Positions 25,815-33,747 are shown, counted from the first letter of the stretch. The stretch: 64,000 nt of DNA from Cyclobacteriaceae bacterium (GCA_028285445.1 JANQPQ010000033.1:1-64000); one strand, 5' to 3'. The notes: a model not told the origin generated them from the letters alone. Translations and numbers: made by a program.

Positions 25815-27218
25815 CTAATTCAACTTCTTAGCTGTTGACATTACTGCTCCATCTGGCCCGATAAACGACATCCCCAAAATCTTTCCTGACTCATCTCTAT
25901 CGAACCTAATACTAGGCAACGGCCCGCGGCTTCTAACATTAGGAGGAAGCTTGATCTCAAAAAGGTCATCCCCTTTCTTCTCGATAACCAGGGGCGGCTG
26001 GCCACTTCTTTGAAAATACAGCTTGCCATTTTCTTCGGTGATCGTTCTTTCCTCATATTTACCGATATATGCTTCCCAGGCCGGATCTAATGTTGGTATA
26101 GCTCTGGTTTTTTCGTCCAGTCGGGCTTTGGTTTCAGTAATTAATGTTTGAAGCTCTTGGGTTCGTTCTTCTTCAGCTGTGCTTAACAATACGCTCAATC
26201 CCAACAATTGCCCTTCTTCCAGGGCATTGTCTGCTGGCACCTCCCGGTCTGGCAATACCCCTACCATACTCCAATTACTTTTGGTCACCGGATGTACCAC
26301 ATTGGCAATAGGCACCGTAGCAATGAATCCATCACTTAGTGGAAATCCTCCGGCAGAATGGCCGCCAGCAGAACCAACCCCGGTAGATTCTCCCACCAGG
26401 TTAGCTCTGTTATGTTTCTGCAGCGTATAGGCTAGATTTCGCGCAGCAGAGCCAGTAAAACGATCGATAAGAATATACAGTGGCTTCTCCGGCATACGCG
26501 GACCCCCAAGATCTTTTTCTGTATAGAAATAGGAGACAGAATCGTAGGCTGGCATCTCACGGGTGAACAGCAACTTCTTCTCCTCACTAAAAAAGTAGCT
26601 TGCGAGATATGGTGTAAACCCTCCTACTCCACCGCCATTTCCTCGAAGATCGATAATCAGGGCATCACAATTTGCAAGGAATGTCATCGCCGCATCAACG
26701 GTAGGTTTAGCCTCCCGAATGTCAGCCATTCTCTCCAGGCGAAAATACCCGATGTTTCCCGGCAGTACCTCCAGTTTTTTCATGAAATAATTCTCCCCGG
26801 CATCGGCACCGCCTCCAATCCCACTAGTCCTGGTCCTCGCCTGAGAGCTGCCCGAAGGATTAGCCATCATGGCAGACAAACCCTCAAACATTCCCGGGCT
26901 GTATAAAACATTGAAGTGCGGATCATTGGTATGCTTTCGCAGTGCCATGGTGAGATTCATTCCAAAGGCCTGTGCTCTAGCCGCATCCTTGTATTCCTGG
27001 CCACTTGCATAGGCTGTCACAAAATCCGCGACTTCAGACGCAGCCTGGCGATCGTAATAATTTTCATTAATAGCTGCAATCAAGGCTTTTAGTACCTTCT
27101 TTTTAGTGGCGTTATTGATGTCCTTGTCACCACCACCGCCTAAACGCATACTTACGCTTTGCTGGGCCCAGCTACTGCCGTAAAAGGTTAATAGTAGCAT
27201 CAGTATCAGTTTCTTCAT
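25815..27218 (-). CDS. Secreted S41-family peptidase
   Basis: A 467-residue exported peptidase: signal peptide (MKKLILMLLL to SSWAQ), an N-terminal helical domain (about residues 35-110) as in IRBP-like S41 proteins, then the catalytic core. The substrate strand DLRGNGGG is at residues 190-197. The likely nucleophile is Ser257 in FTGSAARNLAY. In many relatives the residue two after the SA pair is Glu (SAAE); here it is Arg260. A C-terminal beta domain of about 90 residues follows. No PDZ domain is visible between the two parts. Predicted periplasmic or surface-associated. The gene is on the same strand as the permease and the AraC regulator. Confidence 0.9.
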   Translation of the reverse strand: MKKLILMLLLTFYGSSWAQQSVSMRLGGGGDKDINNATKKKVLKALIAAINENYYDRQAASEVADFVTAYASGQEYKDAARAQAFGMNLTMALRKHTNDPHFNVLYSPGMFEGLSAMMANPSGSSQARTRTSGIGGGADAGENYFMKKLEVLPGNIGYFRLERMADIREAKPTVDAAMTFLANCDALIIDLRGNGGGVGGFTPYLASYFFSEEKKLLFTREMPAYDSVSYFYTEKDLGGPRMPEKPLYILIDRFTGSAARNLAYTLQKHNRANLVGESTGVGSAGGHSAGGFPLSDGFIATVPIANVVHPVTKSNWSMVGVLPDREVPADNALEEGQLLGLSVLLSTAEEERTQELQTLITETKARLDEKTRAIPTLDPAWEAYIGKYEERTITEENGKLYFQRSGQPPLVIEKKGDDLFEIKLPPNVRSRGPLPSIRFDRDESGKILGMSFIGPDGAVMSTAKKLN

Positions 27219-27310
27219 TCTTGAATTAAGATTTTCATCAAGAACGAAAATGAGGCTGCAGACTACGGTAATCGTCTCATTACAACCAATGCGAACGATA
27301 CGTTCGACTT

Positions 27311-28132
27311 TTAACTTTTTTTAACATGAAGCTTACGAAAAGCTGCCGGCGAAAGGCCCGTCTCTTCTTTGAAAACCCGATAGAATGAGGCCTTGCTATT
27401 AAAACCAACCTCAAAGCCGATCGCTGAGATGGTCATCTCAGAATTGACCTTTTCTACTATTAGGCGTTGGGCCTCCTGGCACCGATAGTGGTTTACAAGC
27501 TCATGGTAGCTCCTGCCCATCTCTTCATTGATCAGTTGTGAAAGATAGTAGCGGGATATATTTAGACGAGCCGCCAGGTCTGATAAATTGAGGGTGGGGT
27601 CACGATAAATATTTTCAACATGCATTAGCTCCGTCAGATTCTCCAATACCTTTTGGCGATCCACGCCCGCTGGCCAATAGCGCGGGGCCTTTGCCCCAAG
27701 TCGCTTGCCTGGCATTACAATCTTTTGATCTCGTGGCCTCGCTGATCGTACCACAAAGCTGAGTACGAATAGCCCAATGGTAAATATCAAAAAGCGATGT
27801 GCCACCGGATAAGCCAACGACCAACCCAAATCACTGCTGGCGATTGACATACGTACTTGTCTTGTTTGCACTTTCCTCTCAGTCGCTTCACCTTCAGATT
27901 TGGGCGTACCTACCTCATAGCGAACCCTTCGTACTAATGGATCTCTGTAGGTTTCAACCGTAACAACCGACACCATAAAAAGGAGGTTAGCTGCCAATAG
28001 CATTCTCACCCGGGCTTGCTTCCAGGCCGGTACTCCCTGGTGTCTAAACTGAAGCCAAATAAGAAAGAACACTACCCCGCTTGCTCCACCAAGCAGGCAA
28101 CCTAGAATCAAAGCCAGTTGAATGTTTATCAT
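27311..28132 (-). CDS. Membrane-anchored AraC-family regulator
   Basis: A 273-residue protein. Two to three N-terminal hydrophobic helices (about residues 3-28, 42-60 and 108-130) precede a C-terminal AraC DNA-binding domain (about 165-270). The latter has both helix-turn-helix units: LNLSDLAARLNISRYYLSQLINEEMG and ISAIGFEVGFNSKASFYRVFKEETGLSPAAFR. The helices flank a charged segment of about 45 residues that may be extracytoplasmic. Membrane-anchored AraC regulators are common in Bacteroidota, usually with more helices than here. It ends 92 bases upstream of the S41 peptidase gene, which makes that gene and the permease plausible targets (inference). Confidence 0.9.
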   Translation of the reverse strand: MINIQLALILGCLLGGASGVVFFLIWLQFRHQGVPAWKQARVRMLLAANLLFMVSVVTVETYRDPLVRRVRYEVGTPKSEGEATERKVQTRQVRMSIASSDLGWSLAYPVAHRFLIFTIGLFVLSFVVRSARPRDQKIVMPGKRLGAKAPRYWPAGVDRQKVLENLTELMHVENIYRDPTLNLSDLAARLNISRYYLSQLINEEMGRSYHELVNHYRCQEAQRLIVEKVNSEMTISAIGFEVGFNSKASFYRVFKEETGLSPAAFRKLHVKKS

Positions 28133-28621
28133 AAGTTGTAGAGTAATTTACGAAATGTGGAGCTAATGGATTGAGAGCAGGTTAATACAACCAACCCTTG
28201 CATCTATCATTTTAAGAAGAACGAAGATGTGGGATATCAAAAAAACCAGGCTCACCAAAGCCTGGCTTCTCAACCCCTAAAAACCTCCAACTTGCAGTTA
28301 GTTACTAACCAAAACCCGTCGGCTGTTACCATTCACTGAATGTGAGACAGTTAGGCCCTGTAAACCGCCACAAGGCCAACTGAACTCACCAAACCTGACG
28401 CATACTTACCAGCACGTCAGTACTTATTCCCGGAGGATGGAATTGATTATTTTAAGAGAAGGTTAGGGCGTGGGTTAGATATCATGATGATATTTGGCTT
28501 AGTTTCATGCTTTTTATACGGGCTGAAGCAGAAAAATAGCGGGTCTCATTCGTCACATTAGGGCGAATGCCTCCATCCGGACGAATTAGGATCCACAACT
28601 ACCAATTGCGTCTTGACAGAC
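28133..28621. other. 489-base intergenic region with minus-strand terminator
   Basis: No coding frame is convincing here. The only clear structure is the hairpin at 28246-28265 (separate entry). An imperfect short dyad, CATTCG...CGAATG, lies near 28548-28570. The 350 bases between the nhaB stop and the hairpin could be a long 3' UTR or a small RNA; sequence alone does not decide. Confidence 0.5.
28239..28265 (-). terminator. Minus-strand rho-independent terminator
   Basis: Stem CCAGGCT (28246-28252) and AGCCTGG (28259-28265) with a 6-base loop. Read on the minus strand it is followed by seven T residues, the canonical terminator form. It lies downstream of nhaB (minus strand) and upstream of the AraC gene. 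Confidence 0.8.
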
Positions 28622-30088
28622 CTACATCAATCTAATCAGCATCCATCCTACCAGGCCCAGCACGATTGTATAAGGAATTACCATCTTCACCATCTTGCCA
28701 TAGGAAAGGCCTATTAATGGGGCTAAAGAAGAGGTAAGTAGAAAAAGGAAGGCTGCTTGCCCATTGGGAGTGGCTACACTTGGCAGATTGGTGCCGGTGT
28801 TCACAGCAATGGCCAGTTTTTCGAAATGAGGCCGATCGATCACTCCCTGCTGAAAGGCCTGCTCAATTTCTCCGATATAGACAGTCGCCACGAACACATT
28901 ATCGCTAATTGCTGATAGTAAGCCGTTGGCCAGGTAGAATAACTGTGGCTGTTGCTCAAAGTCTTGTTTCAACGCCCAATCTATAACTGGTGCGAACAGA
29001 TGCTGATCGTGGATCATAGCCACGATTATAAAAAACACCACCAACAGCGATGTGAAAGGCAAAGCCTCTTCAAAGGCGTTGCCAAGCGCGTGCTCTTCAG
29101 TAATGCCCAGAAAGGCGGTTTGAAAAACGAGTAACCCAAGGCCAATAAAGCCAACCGGCGCCAGGTGCAAAGCCAAACTAAGTACCAGCAGAATTGCCGC
29201 CAGGCCTTGTACTCTCAAATTCACTTTGTCCCTATAAGTTCGGTTCAGGTCTTCCTCCTTTACATAGCCTTCAATGATCTGTCGTGCTATTGGTGGCAGC
29301 GGTGTACCAAAGCCAAACCATCCGGTGAGCTCTAATACAACGGTGGTGAGGACACCACAGAAAAATACGGGAATAGTAATTGGCGCCATTTGTATAAAGA
29401 AATCTGCAAAGTTCCACCCCAGGCGCTCGCCAATGAGCAGGTTTTGTGGTTCACCTACCAGCGTGCTTACCCCTCCGAGGGCAGTACCAACTGCGCCGTG
29501 CATAATCAGACTTCGTAGAAAACTCTTAAACTGCTGGAAAGTCTCCCCGCTCAATTCCTTTCGGTCCAAAATACCATCCTGGTTATAATCCTCTGCGCTG
29601 GAATGTATCTTGTGATAGACCCCATAGAATCCTACCGAAATACTAATCAAGACGGCCATTACCGTTAGTGCATCCAGAAAGGCGGAAAGAATTGCCGAAA
29701 GTGAGATGAATAGAATTGAAAGTACCAGTTTGGATTTTACTCTAATGAAGATCTTGCTGAAGATGTACATCAACAGCGGTTTCATGAAGTAGATACCTGC
29801 CACCATGAAAACCAGCAGCAACAGCACCTCCAAGTTGGCGCTAACCTCCTTGTAGGCGTTTTCCGGGGTAGTTAAACCCAGCAACAACACTTCAATAGCC
29901 AACAGACCTCCGGACTGCAAGGGGTAACACTTCAAGGCCATTGCCAGGGTAAAAATGAATTCTGCTATGAACAGCCAGGCGACGACAGTGCCGCCCAGAG
30001 TAAAGTAAACGATAGGGTTGATCAGCAGGAAAATTAGTATCGTGATCTTAAACCATTTGGGGCTCCTTCCTAAAAAAAGTTTTCTCAT
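28622..30088 (-). CDS. nhaB: Na+/H+ antiporter NhaB with an EF-hand loop
   Basis: Inner-membrane sodium/proton antiporter of 488 residues with about twelve helices, close to the roughly 510 residues of the Escherichia coli protein. Diagnostic NhaB sequence includes MHGAVGTALGGVSTLVGEPQ and the C-terminal ATPNGQAAFLFLLTSSLAPL followed by LSYGKMVKM. Between two helices, residues 167-178 form a perfect 12-residue EF-hand loop: Asp167, Asn169, Asp171, Gly172, Leu174, Asp175 and Glu178 at the canonical positions. This points to calcium binding in a loop next to the LRSLIMHGAVGTALGG transport core. It is transcribed divergently from the thioredoxin-like gene. Confidence 0.94.
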   Translation of the reverse strand: MRKLFLGRSPKWFKITILIFLLINPIVYFTLGGTVVAWLFIAEFIFTLAMALKCYPLQSGGLLAIEVLLLGLTTPENAYKEVSANLEVLLLLVFMVAGIYFMKPLLMYIFSKIFIRVKSKLVLSILFISLSAILSAFLDALTVMAVLISISVGFYGVYHKIHSSAEDYNQDGILDRKELSGETFQQFKSFLRSLIMHGAVGTALGGVSTLVGEPQNLLIGERLGWNFADFFIQMAPITIPVFFCGVLTTVVLELTGWFGFGTPLPPIARQIIEGYVKEEDLNRTYRDKVNLRVQGLAAILLVLSLALHLAPVGFIGLGLLVFQTAFLGITEEHALGNAFEEALPFTSLLVVFFIIVAMIHDQHLFAPVIDWALKQDFEQQPQLFYLANGLLSAISDNVFVATVYIGEIEQAFQQGVIDRPHFEKLAIAVNTGTNLPSVATPNGQAAFLFLLTSSLAPLIGLSYGKMVKMVIPYTIVLGLVGWMLIRLM

Positions 30089-30339
30089 GTGAATTGATTT
30101 TAAGAAGTACGGTTTCTATCCTATAGGCTTACATTTAGATGTTTAAACACTGGTTATTGTTCCTGCCTTACTAACACTTCTAGGGCCATTGTGTTTGCAA
30201 AAAATGCGATTAATTAGCCGTCGAAAATCAGCTAGTTTTCTAAGCCTATTTTACAGTGAAATATGCTCCCGGTACAGCAATAATTTACCCATTGCCGCAC
30301 GCATGAACGCAGCCTTTTTTTCCAAATCAACAAATTACA

Positions 30340-30370
30340 TTTGTATAGTTAGGATTCCGAACTATATTTA
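30340..30370 (+). promoter_or_regulatory. Promoter with palindromic operator (O1) before thioredoxin-like gene
   Basis: A -33 TTTG (30340-30343), a 19-base spacer and TATATTTA (30363-30370, one mismatch to TAnnTTTG) form a Bacteroidota promoter. Inside the spacer lies a palindrome: TATAGTTAGGA (30344-30354), one base, TCCGAACTATA (30356-30366), 10 of 11 pairs matching. Its core GTTAGGA-N-TCC recurs in the operator at 30674-30708, so both are probably bound by the MarR protein encoded downstream. Confidence 0.7.
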
Positions 30371-30409
30371 CGACAGCAATAATGCTGCAAAACCGAAAAT
30401 TGTATAATA

Positions 30410-30643
30410 ATGGAAAAGTCAATTTTTTATCATGCCGGATGTTCAGTTTGTGTTAGTGCTGAACAGGATATCGTTAACCTTATTGGAGCCGATCAGGTGG
30501 AAGTGGTGCATATTGGTGAGGATCGTAACCGCATAGCCGAAGCCGAGGCTGCCGGAGTAAATTCGGTACCGGCCTTGCTGACCCCAAACGGGCATGTGCT
30601 GCATATTAACTACGGTGCATCAATGGCCGATGTAAAGGGTTAG
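30410..30643 (+). CDS. Mini thioredoxin/glutaredoxin-like protein
   Basis: A 77-residue protein with the minimal thioredoxin fold. The redox motif is CSVC (Cys11 and Cys14) right after the first strand (SIFYHAG), and Pro54 in NSVPALLT is the expected cis-proline. No signal peptide, so cytoplasmic. It is shorter than thioredoxin (about 105 residues) and near glutaredoxin length. It lies 97 bases upstream of a MarR gene with four clustered cysteines. Both genes are preceded by related palindromes, so the pair may form a thiol-stress unit (inference). Confidence 0.85.
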   Translation: MEKSIFYHAGCSVCVSAEQDIVNLIGADQVEVVHIGEDRNRIAEAEAAGVNSVPALLTPNGHVLHINYGASMADVKG

Positions 30644-30673
30644 GTGCTTAAAGTTTTAAATTTTAAAAATTTT

Positions 30674-30708
30674 ACCTCACAAAGTTAGGAGTCCTAATTT
30701 TGTGAGGT
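30674..30708 (+). promoter_or_regulatory. 35-bp palindromic operator (O2) over the marR promoter
   Basis: Left arm ACCTCACAAAGTTAGGA (30674-30690), a single central base, right arm TCCTAATTTTGTGAGGT (30692-30708): 17-base arms with one G/T mismatch. A TAnnTTTG -7 element, TAATTTTG, lies within the right arm at 30695-30702, so a protein bound here would block transcription of the MarR gene at 30741. It shares the core GTTAGGA-N-TCC with O1. A one-base loop makes a terminator role less likely. Confidence 0.75.
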
Positions 30709-30740
30709 TATTTTCACTTAAGTAAAATACTGCTAATCAT

Positions 30741-31343
30741 ATGGCCTCCCCTTTCAACCTCAGACAACAAGAGCAAAAGATAGAAAGCAAGATCGTGGTG
30801 GCCCTTGAGCGGGTATCAGAGGCTTTTAGGGTTTTGCTTTGGAATGAAAGCAAGGAAAGCACCCTCAGCCCGATACAGATACAGTTGTTGATATTTCTAC
30901 TCTTTCATTCTGAAGAGAAATGCAAAGTGAGCTACCTGGCGCAAGAATTCAACATGACCAAAGCCACTATCAGCGATAGTGTACGCACCATGCTTGGCAA
31001 AGGGCTGGTAGTTAAGACCAGCGACTCCGTAGACACCCGCAGTTTTATCATCTCTCTCACCACTGAAGGCAAAGCCGTTGCCAAAAAAGCCTCTTCATTT
31101 GCCAATGCCATCGAAAAGCCGCTTAACAAGCTCAGCGATGAACAAAAGCAGACCATGCTTAGCAGTCTGCTGAAGCTCATTCACGAGCTCAACCAGGCCG
31201 GAATCATCACCATCCAGCGCATGTGTTTCTCCTGTGCCCATCATCAATTTAGTGATGGCACGCATTACTGCAATCTGTTGAAGTCAAAGCTTGCCAATGA
31301 AGATCTGAGATTGGACTGCACAGAGCATCAATTGGCTGGGTGA
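30741..31343 (+). CDS. MarR-family regulator with four-Cys C-terminal cluster
   Basis: A 200-residue winged-helix regulator of the MarR family. The DNA-binding region reads CKVSYLAQEFNMTKATISDSVRTMLGKGLVVKT with a DTRSFIISLTTEGK wing, flanked by dimerisation helices. Beyond the usual MarR length there is a C-terminal extension with Cys162, Cys165, Cys177 and Cys193 (spacing CxxC, 11, 15 residues) plus His167, His168 and His175. That is a plausible zinc or Fe-S site and hence a redox or metal sensor. Autoregulation through O2 and control of the thioredoxin-like gene through O1 are inferred from operator similarity. The next gene starts two bases after its stop. Confidence 0.88.
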   Translation: MASPFNLRQQEQKIESKIVVALERVSEAFRVLLWNESKESTLSPIQIQLLIFLLFHSEEKCKVSYLAQEFNMTKATISDSVRTMLGKGLVVKTSDSVDTRSFIISLTTEGKAVAKKASSFANAIEKPLNKLSDEQKQTMLSSLLKLIHELNQAGIITIQRMCFSCAHHQFSDGTHYCNLLKSKLANEDLRLDCTEHQLAG

Positions 31344-31344
31344 C

Positions 31345-31815
31345 ATGGCAAAGGTGTTTTTTATACCCTATGCCAAATATGAGCTAACCAGTGATTTGTC
31401 ACCTCCTGAGCTACTGGGCAAAATCCGAGGAGAAATCTCTAATCATGACCTGGTTGGTGAACTGACGGTTAGGGTTAAAGGGCCGTTCTCCGGCACCATC
31501 AACCTAAAATCGGGAAAATTCCGGATCCAAAAACGACTCAGCTATACCAATAGTTTCAATCCCAATCTTAGAGGCCTGGTAGTAGAGCATGGGTCTGGAT
31601 CCAAAATCAATGTCACCCTGAGACTACCGACCTTCGTTTATGCCTTTCTCACAATATTCAGTTTTATGTGGACCGCCATCAATTTGCTAAACCCTTTGAC
31701 AGATGCCCTTTGGGTAGTAGGCGGATTAGGATTCCTCTATGCCATTACCTTTTTAGGATTCAATATGGGAGCAAGCGCAGCTTTGCAAGCCTTAAGGGAA
31801 ATGGCTGGGAATTAG
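31345..31815 (+). CDS. Hypothetical protein with C-terminal membrane hairpin
   Basis: A 156-residue protein of unknown family, starting one base after the MarR stop, so surely co-transcribed with it. Residues 1-95 look like a soluble beta-rich domain (LTVRVKGPFSGTINLKSGKFRIQKRL). Residues of about 97-145 form two hydrophobic helices separated by a short turn. There is no signal peptide and no recognisable motif. Coupling to a regulator with a probable redox site suggests a stress-related membrane-associated role, but nothing in the sequence shows it directly. Confidence 0.65.
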   Translation: MAKVFFIPYAKYELTSDLSPPELLGKIRGEISNHDLVGELTVRVKGPFSGTINLKSGKFRIQKRLSYTNSFNPNLRGLVVEHGSGSKINVTLRLPTFVYAFLTIFSFMWTAINLLNPLTDALWVVGGLGFLYAITFLGFNMGASAALQALREMAGN

Positions 31816-31938
31816 AAAAAGCACGGCTAAAATTTCAACCTGATAAGTTCTCTCGCTAAAAACAAGAATAGGCTCAAAATCGGTTACCAAGAGTTTCCTA
31901 TTTTTATATAAATAGGTGTAGTAGATATTAGATTCTGA

Positions 31939-32389
31939 ATGACCCACGTCTCAAAAAACTATTTCGAAGGTCCTGTTTACGCATTGGGTTGGGTTTTTGC
32001 GTTCTTGGTGGTCATCATGCTTTTTGCAAACTGGATGGTAAGTCCCATTTTCGTTTTGCTCAGCATTCTTGTTCTCACCGCTCGTTATAAATTGGAAATT
32101 GATCTGCAAAATGGTGTAATACTGGACTACCTACATATACTTGGCCTCAAAGCGCAGGTTGAAAAGTTCAAATTCAACAACTTGGAATACATCTACATCA
32201 CCAAGTCCAGCTAAACCCAGCAAATGCATTACAAATCTGTCATCATCGGTTTCCGGTACGCTCTTCAGGGCTTACCTAAAGTCAGATCGTGATAATCACT
32301 TTCTGGGTGAGAGTAAGGATATTGCCGATGTCCGCGAAAAAGTGTCAACGCTGAGCAGGTATTTGCAACTAGAGGTGAAAGTCTCCTAA
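31939..32389 (+). pseudogene. Degraded small membrane protein gene (stop plus frameshift)
   Basis: The first frame reads MTHVSKNYFEGPVYALGWVF and two hydrophobic helices, then EIDLQNGVILDYLHILGLK and a strand ending YIYITKSS at a TAA (32212-32214). Immediately downstream, in the +1 frame, the sequence continues as a plausible C-terminus (FRAYLKSDRDNHFLGESKDI to YLQLEVKVS, stop near 32389). Together the two halves look like one small Bacteroidota membrane protein of about 140-150 residues broken by a stop and a frameshift around 32212-32255. A sequencing error is also possible. Function unknown. Confidence 0.6.
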
Positions 32390-32489
32390 TGCATCATCGG
32401 CATTTCACTTTCTCATCAAACCATAATACCTTTATCGAGATCTATTAACATCCTGATTAGTAATATGTCTTTCATCCTAAATCACAATC

Positions 32490-32921
32490 ATGAAAAATTT
32501 GATCGTATTAACACTACTAATCAGTTCTTTTTGCACCGTAACTGTTGGCCAGGATAGGGCCAAAATTGAACGGGCCGCTCTTGACTACCTCGAAGGCTTT
32601 TATGAAGGCGATACAGCCAAGATTATCAGAAGTATCCATCCCGAGCTTCACAAGAATGGCTACAGCATTGACAAAAACACCAAGGCTTTCAAAAACAGCA
32701 TCATGACTTACGAAAGGGCCATTGGCTTTGCTCGTGAAGTAAATGAAAACCCACGTTGGGCCGCACCGGCAGATGCAGTAAAGGAAGTGGAAATCTTAGA
32801 CGCCAATACCAAAATTGCTAATGTGAAGGTTACCGCTTATTGGGGCATCGACTATATGTTAATGGTGAAGTTCGAAGATCAATGGATGATCACCAAAGTG
32901 CTTTGGCAATCGCTGGAGTAA
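32490..32921 (+). CDS. Secreted NTF2-like protein (putative lumazine-binding family)
   Basis: A 143-residue exported protein: signal peptide up to about residue 20 (TVTVGQ), then a single NTF2/SnoaL-fold domain. The pattern RAALDYLEGFYEGDTAKIIRSIHPELHKNGY, followed by APADAVKEVEILD and VKVTAYWGIDYMLMVKFEDQWMITKVLW, matches the Lumazine_bd_2 family. Members carry a small-molecule pocket, but most have no known ligand. It appears to be a single-gene unit; no functional link with its neighbours is evident. Confidence 0.8.
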   Translation: MKNLIVLTLLISSFCTVTVGQDRAKIERAALDYLEGFYEGDTAKIIRSIHPELHKNGYSIDKNTKAFKNSIMTYERAIGFAREVNENPRWAAPADAVKEVEILDANTKIANVKVTAYWGIDYMLMVKFEDQWMITKVLWQSLE

Positions 32922-32976
32922 GCGGGCACAAGTGAAAAAGTCCGTCACGTTTAAACCGCTTTAAATTTAGAGAATA

Positions 32977-33003
32977 GTCGTCACTCGCGTGAACGCGAGC
33001 GAC
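32977..33003. repeat. REP-like GC-rich hairpin
   Basis: Stem CTCGCGT (32984-32990) and ACGCGAG (32993-32999) with a 2-base loop. It is extended by GTCG/CGAC outer arms (32977-32980 and 33000-33003) across a 3-base bulge. GC content is well above the surroundings. It resembles the intergenic palindromes at 33655-33699 and is probably a dispersed REP-like unit. No T-run follows, so it is not a standard terminator. Confidence 0.5.
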
Positions 33004-33103
33004 TGCAAGGTATTTCCGGGTTGAGAGGGGAATATTTGGTGAAGAGATGGTAAAACGGGAATGTTTCAGTATATAAATAGAAGGGCTAAAAAATAGATTA
33101 GGT

Positions 33104-33625
33104 ATGACGAAGATTCGGACTCAGCCTAACATTATGCGCAGAGCAATCGCTTCCATAATAGATTATGGATTCTTTATGATATTTCTGAGCAGCATGATTG
33201 GGTGGCTTGGAACCACCGATGTTGACGGTAGCAAGCACATTGAGGACTGGCCAGCCTTTGCGCTTCTACTTACCTGGTTCATTTATTTTCCAGGAATCGA
33301 ATCAATTCGGGGACAAACACTAGGGCACTGGTTAATGAAACTCAGGGTAGTTACCATTAGCGGAAACAACATAAGTTTTACACAGGCTCTTAAGCGAAGA
33401 CTTCTGGACGGATTTGAAGTCTTAGGTGGTTTTGGCCTGGTTGCTTATGTAGCCGTAAAAAACAACATCAGAAATCAACGTGTTGGTGACCAATGGGCCA
33501 AAACGTTAGTAGTTGGTGGTGAGACCCGTACCTGCCTAAACTGCCACGAGAAACTGACTTTAACCGCCGAGGAAACTATAGCCAACAGTTTTATCTGCCC
33601 GGAATGTGGAACTGGGTATAGATGA
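33104..33625 (+). CDS. RDD-family membrane protein with C-terminal zinc ribbon
   Basis: A 173-residue protein. An RDD domain occupies about residues 8-138: the first segment RRAIASIIDYGFFMIF carries the family's Arg and Asp, then a second helix, the GQTLGHWLMKLRVV motif and a third helix with NQRVGDQWAKTLVV. Attached is a small zinc-ribbon-like domain with Cys144, Cys147, Cys165 and Cys168 (CLNC...CPEC). RDD proteins are proposed transporters or membrane anchors. Addition of a cytoplasmic zinc ribbon is less common and may mediate interaction. Confidence 0.85.
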   Translation: MTKIRTQPNIMRRAIASIIDYGFFMIFLSSMIGWLGTTDVDGSKHIEDWPAFALLLTWFIYFPGIESIRGQTLGHWLMKLRVVTISGNNISFTQALKRRLLDGFEVLGGFGLVAYVAVKNNIRNQRVGDQWAKTLVVGGETRTCLNCHEKLTLTAEETIANSFICPECGTGYR

Positions 33626-33654
33626 GATATTCCTGAACGACCTTGCAGATCTCG

Positions 33655-33699
33655 CGCGTTTGCAACGCGTGCGGAAGAGACCTCGAGTTTTAAACTCGA
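33655..33699. repeat. Pair of adjacent intergenic palindromes
   Basis: CGCGTT (33655-33660), TGC, AACGCG (33664-33669), followed by TCGAGTTT (33683-33690), one base, AAACTCGA (33692-33699). The two dyads lie back to back right after the RDD gene, close to the dispersed repeat at 33713. No T-run follows. They look like REP-like elements rather than regulatory sites of one gene. Confidence 0.5.
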
Positions 33700-33712
33700 T
33701 TCTTCTGATTAC

Positions 33713-33747
33713 CAAACGAGATCCCTCGACAGGGCTCGGGATGACAG
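33713..33747 (+). repeat. Dispersed intergenic repeat, copy 1
   Basis: First of four near-identical copies sharing the core AACGAGATCCCTCGACA, then GGCTC(G/A)GGATGACA. This copy reads AGGG where the others have AAGG. All four copies are intergenic, on the same strand and within 3.1 kb. The unit contains ATCCC and GGGAT arms separated by 12 bases. Confidence 0.85.

Noticed and set aside
27292..27306. CGAACG-ATA-CGTTCG dyad downstream of the AraC gene as a terminator
   Set aside because: Stem is only six pairs and has no T-run on the minus strand; it may be chance.
30189..30407. Short plus-strand reading frame upstream of the thioredoxin-like gene
   Set aside because: It crosses the promoter and operator O1 and has poor composition; no initiation signal.
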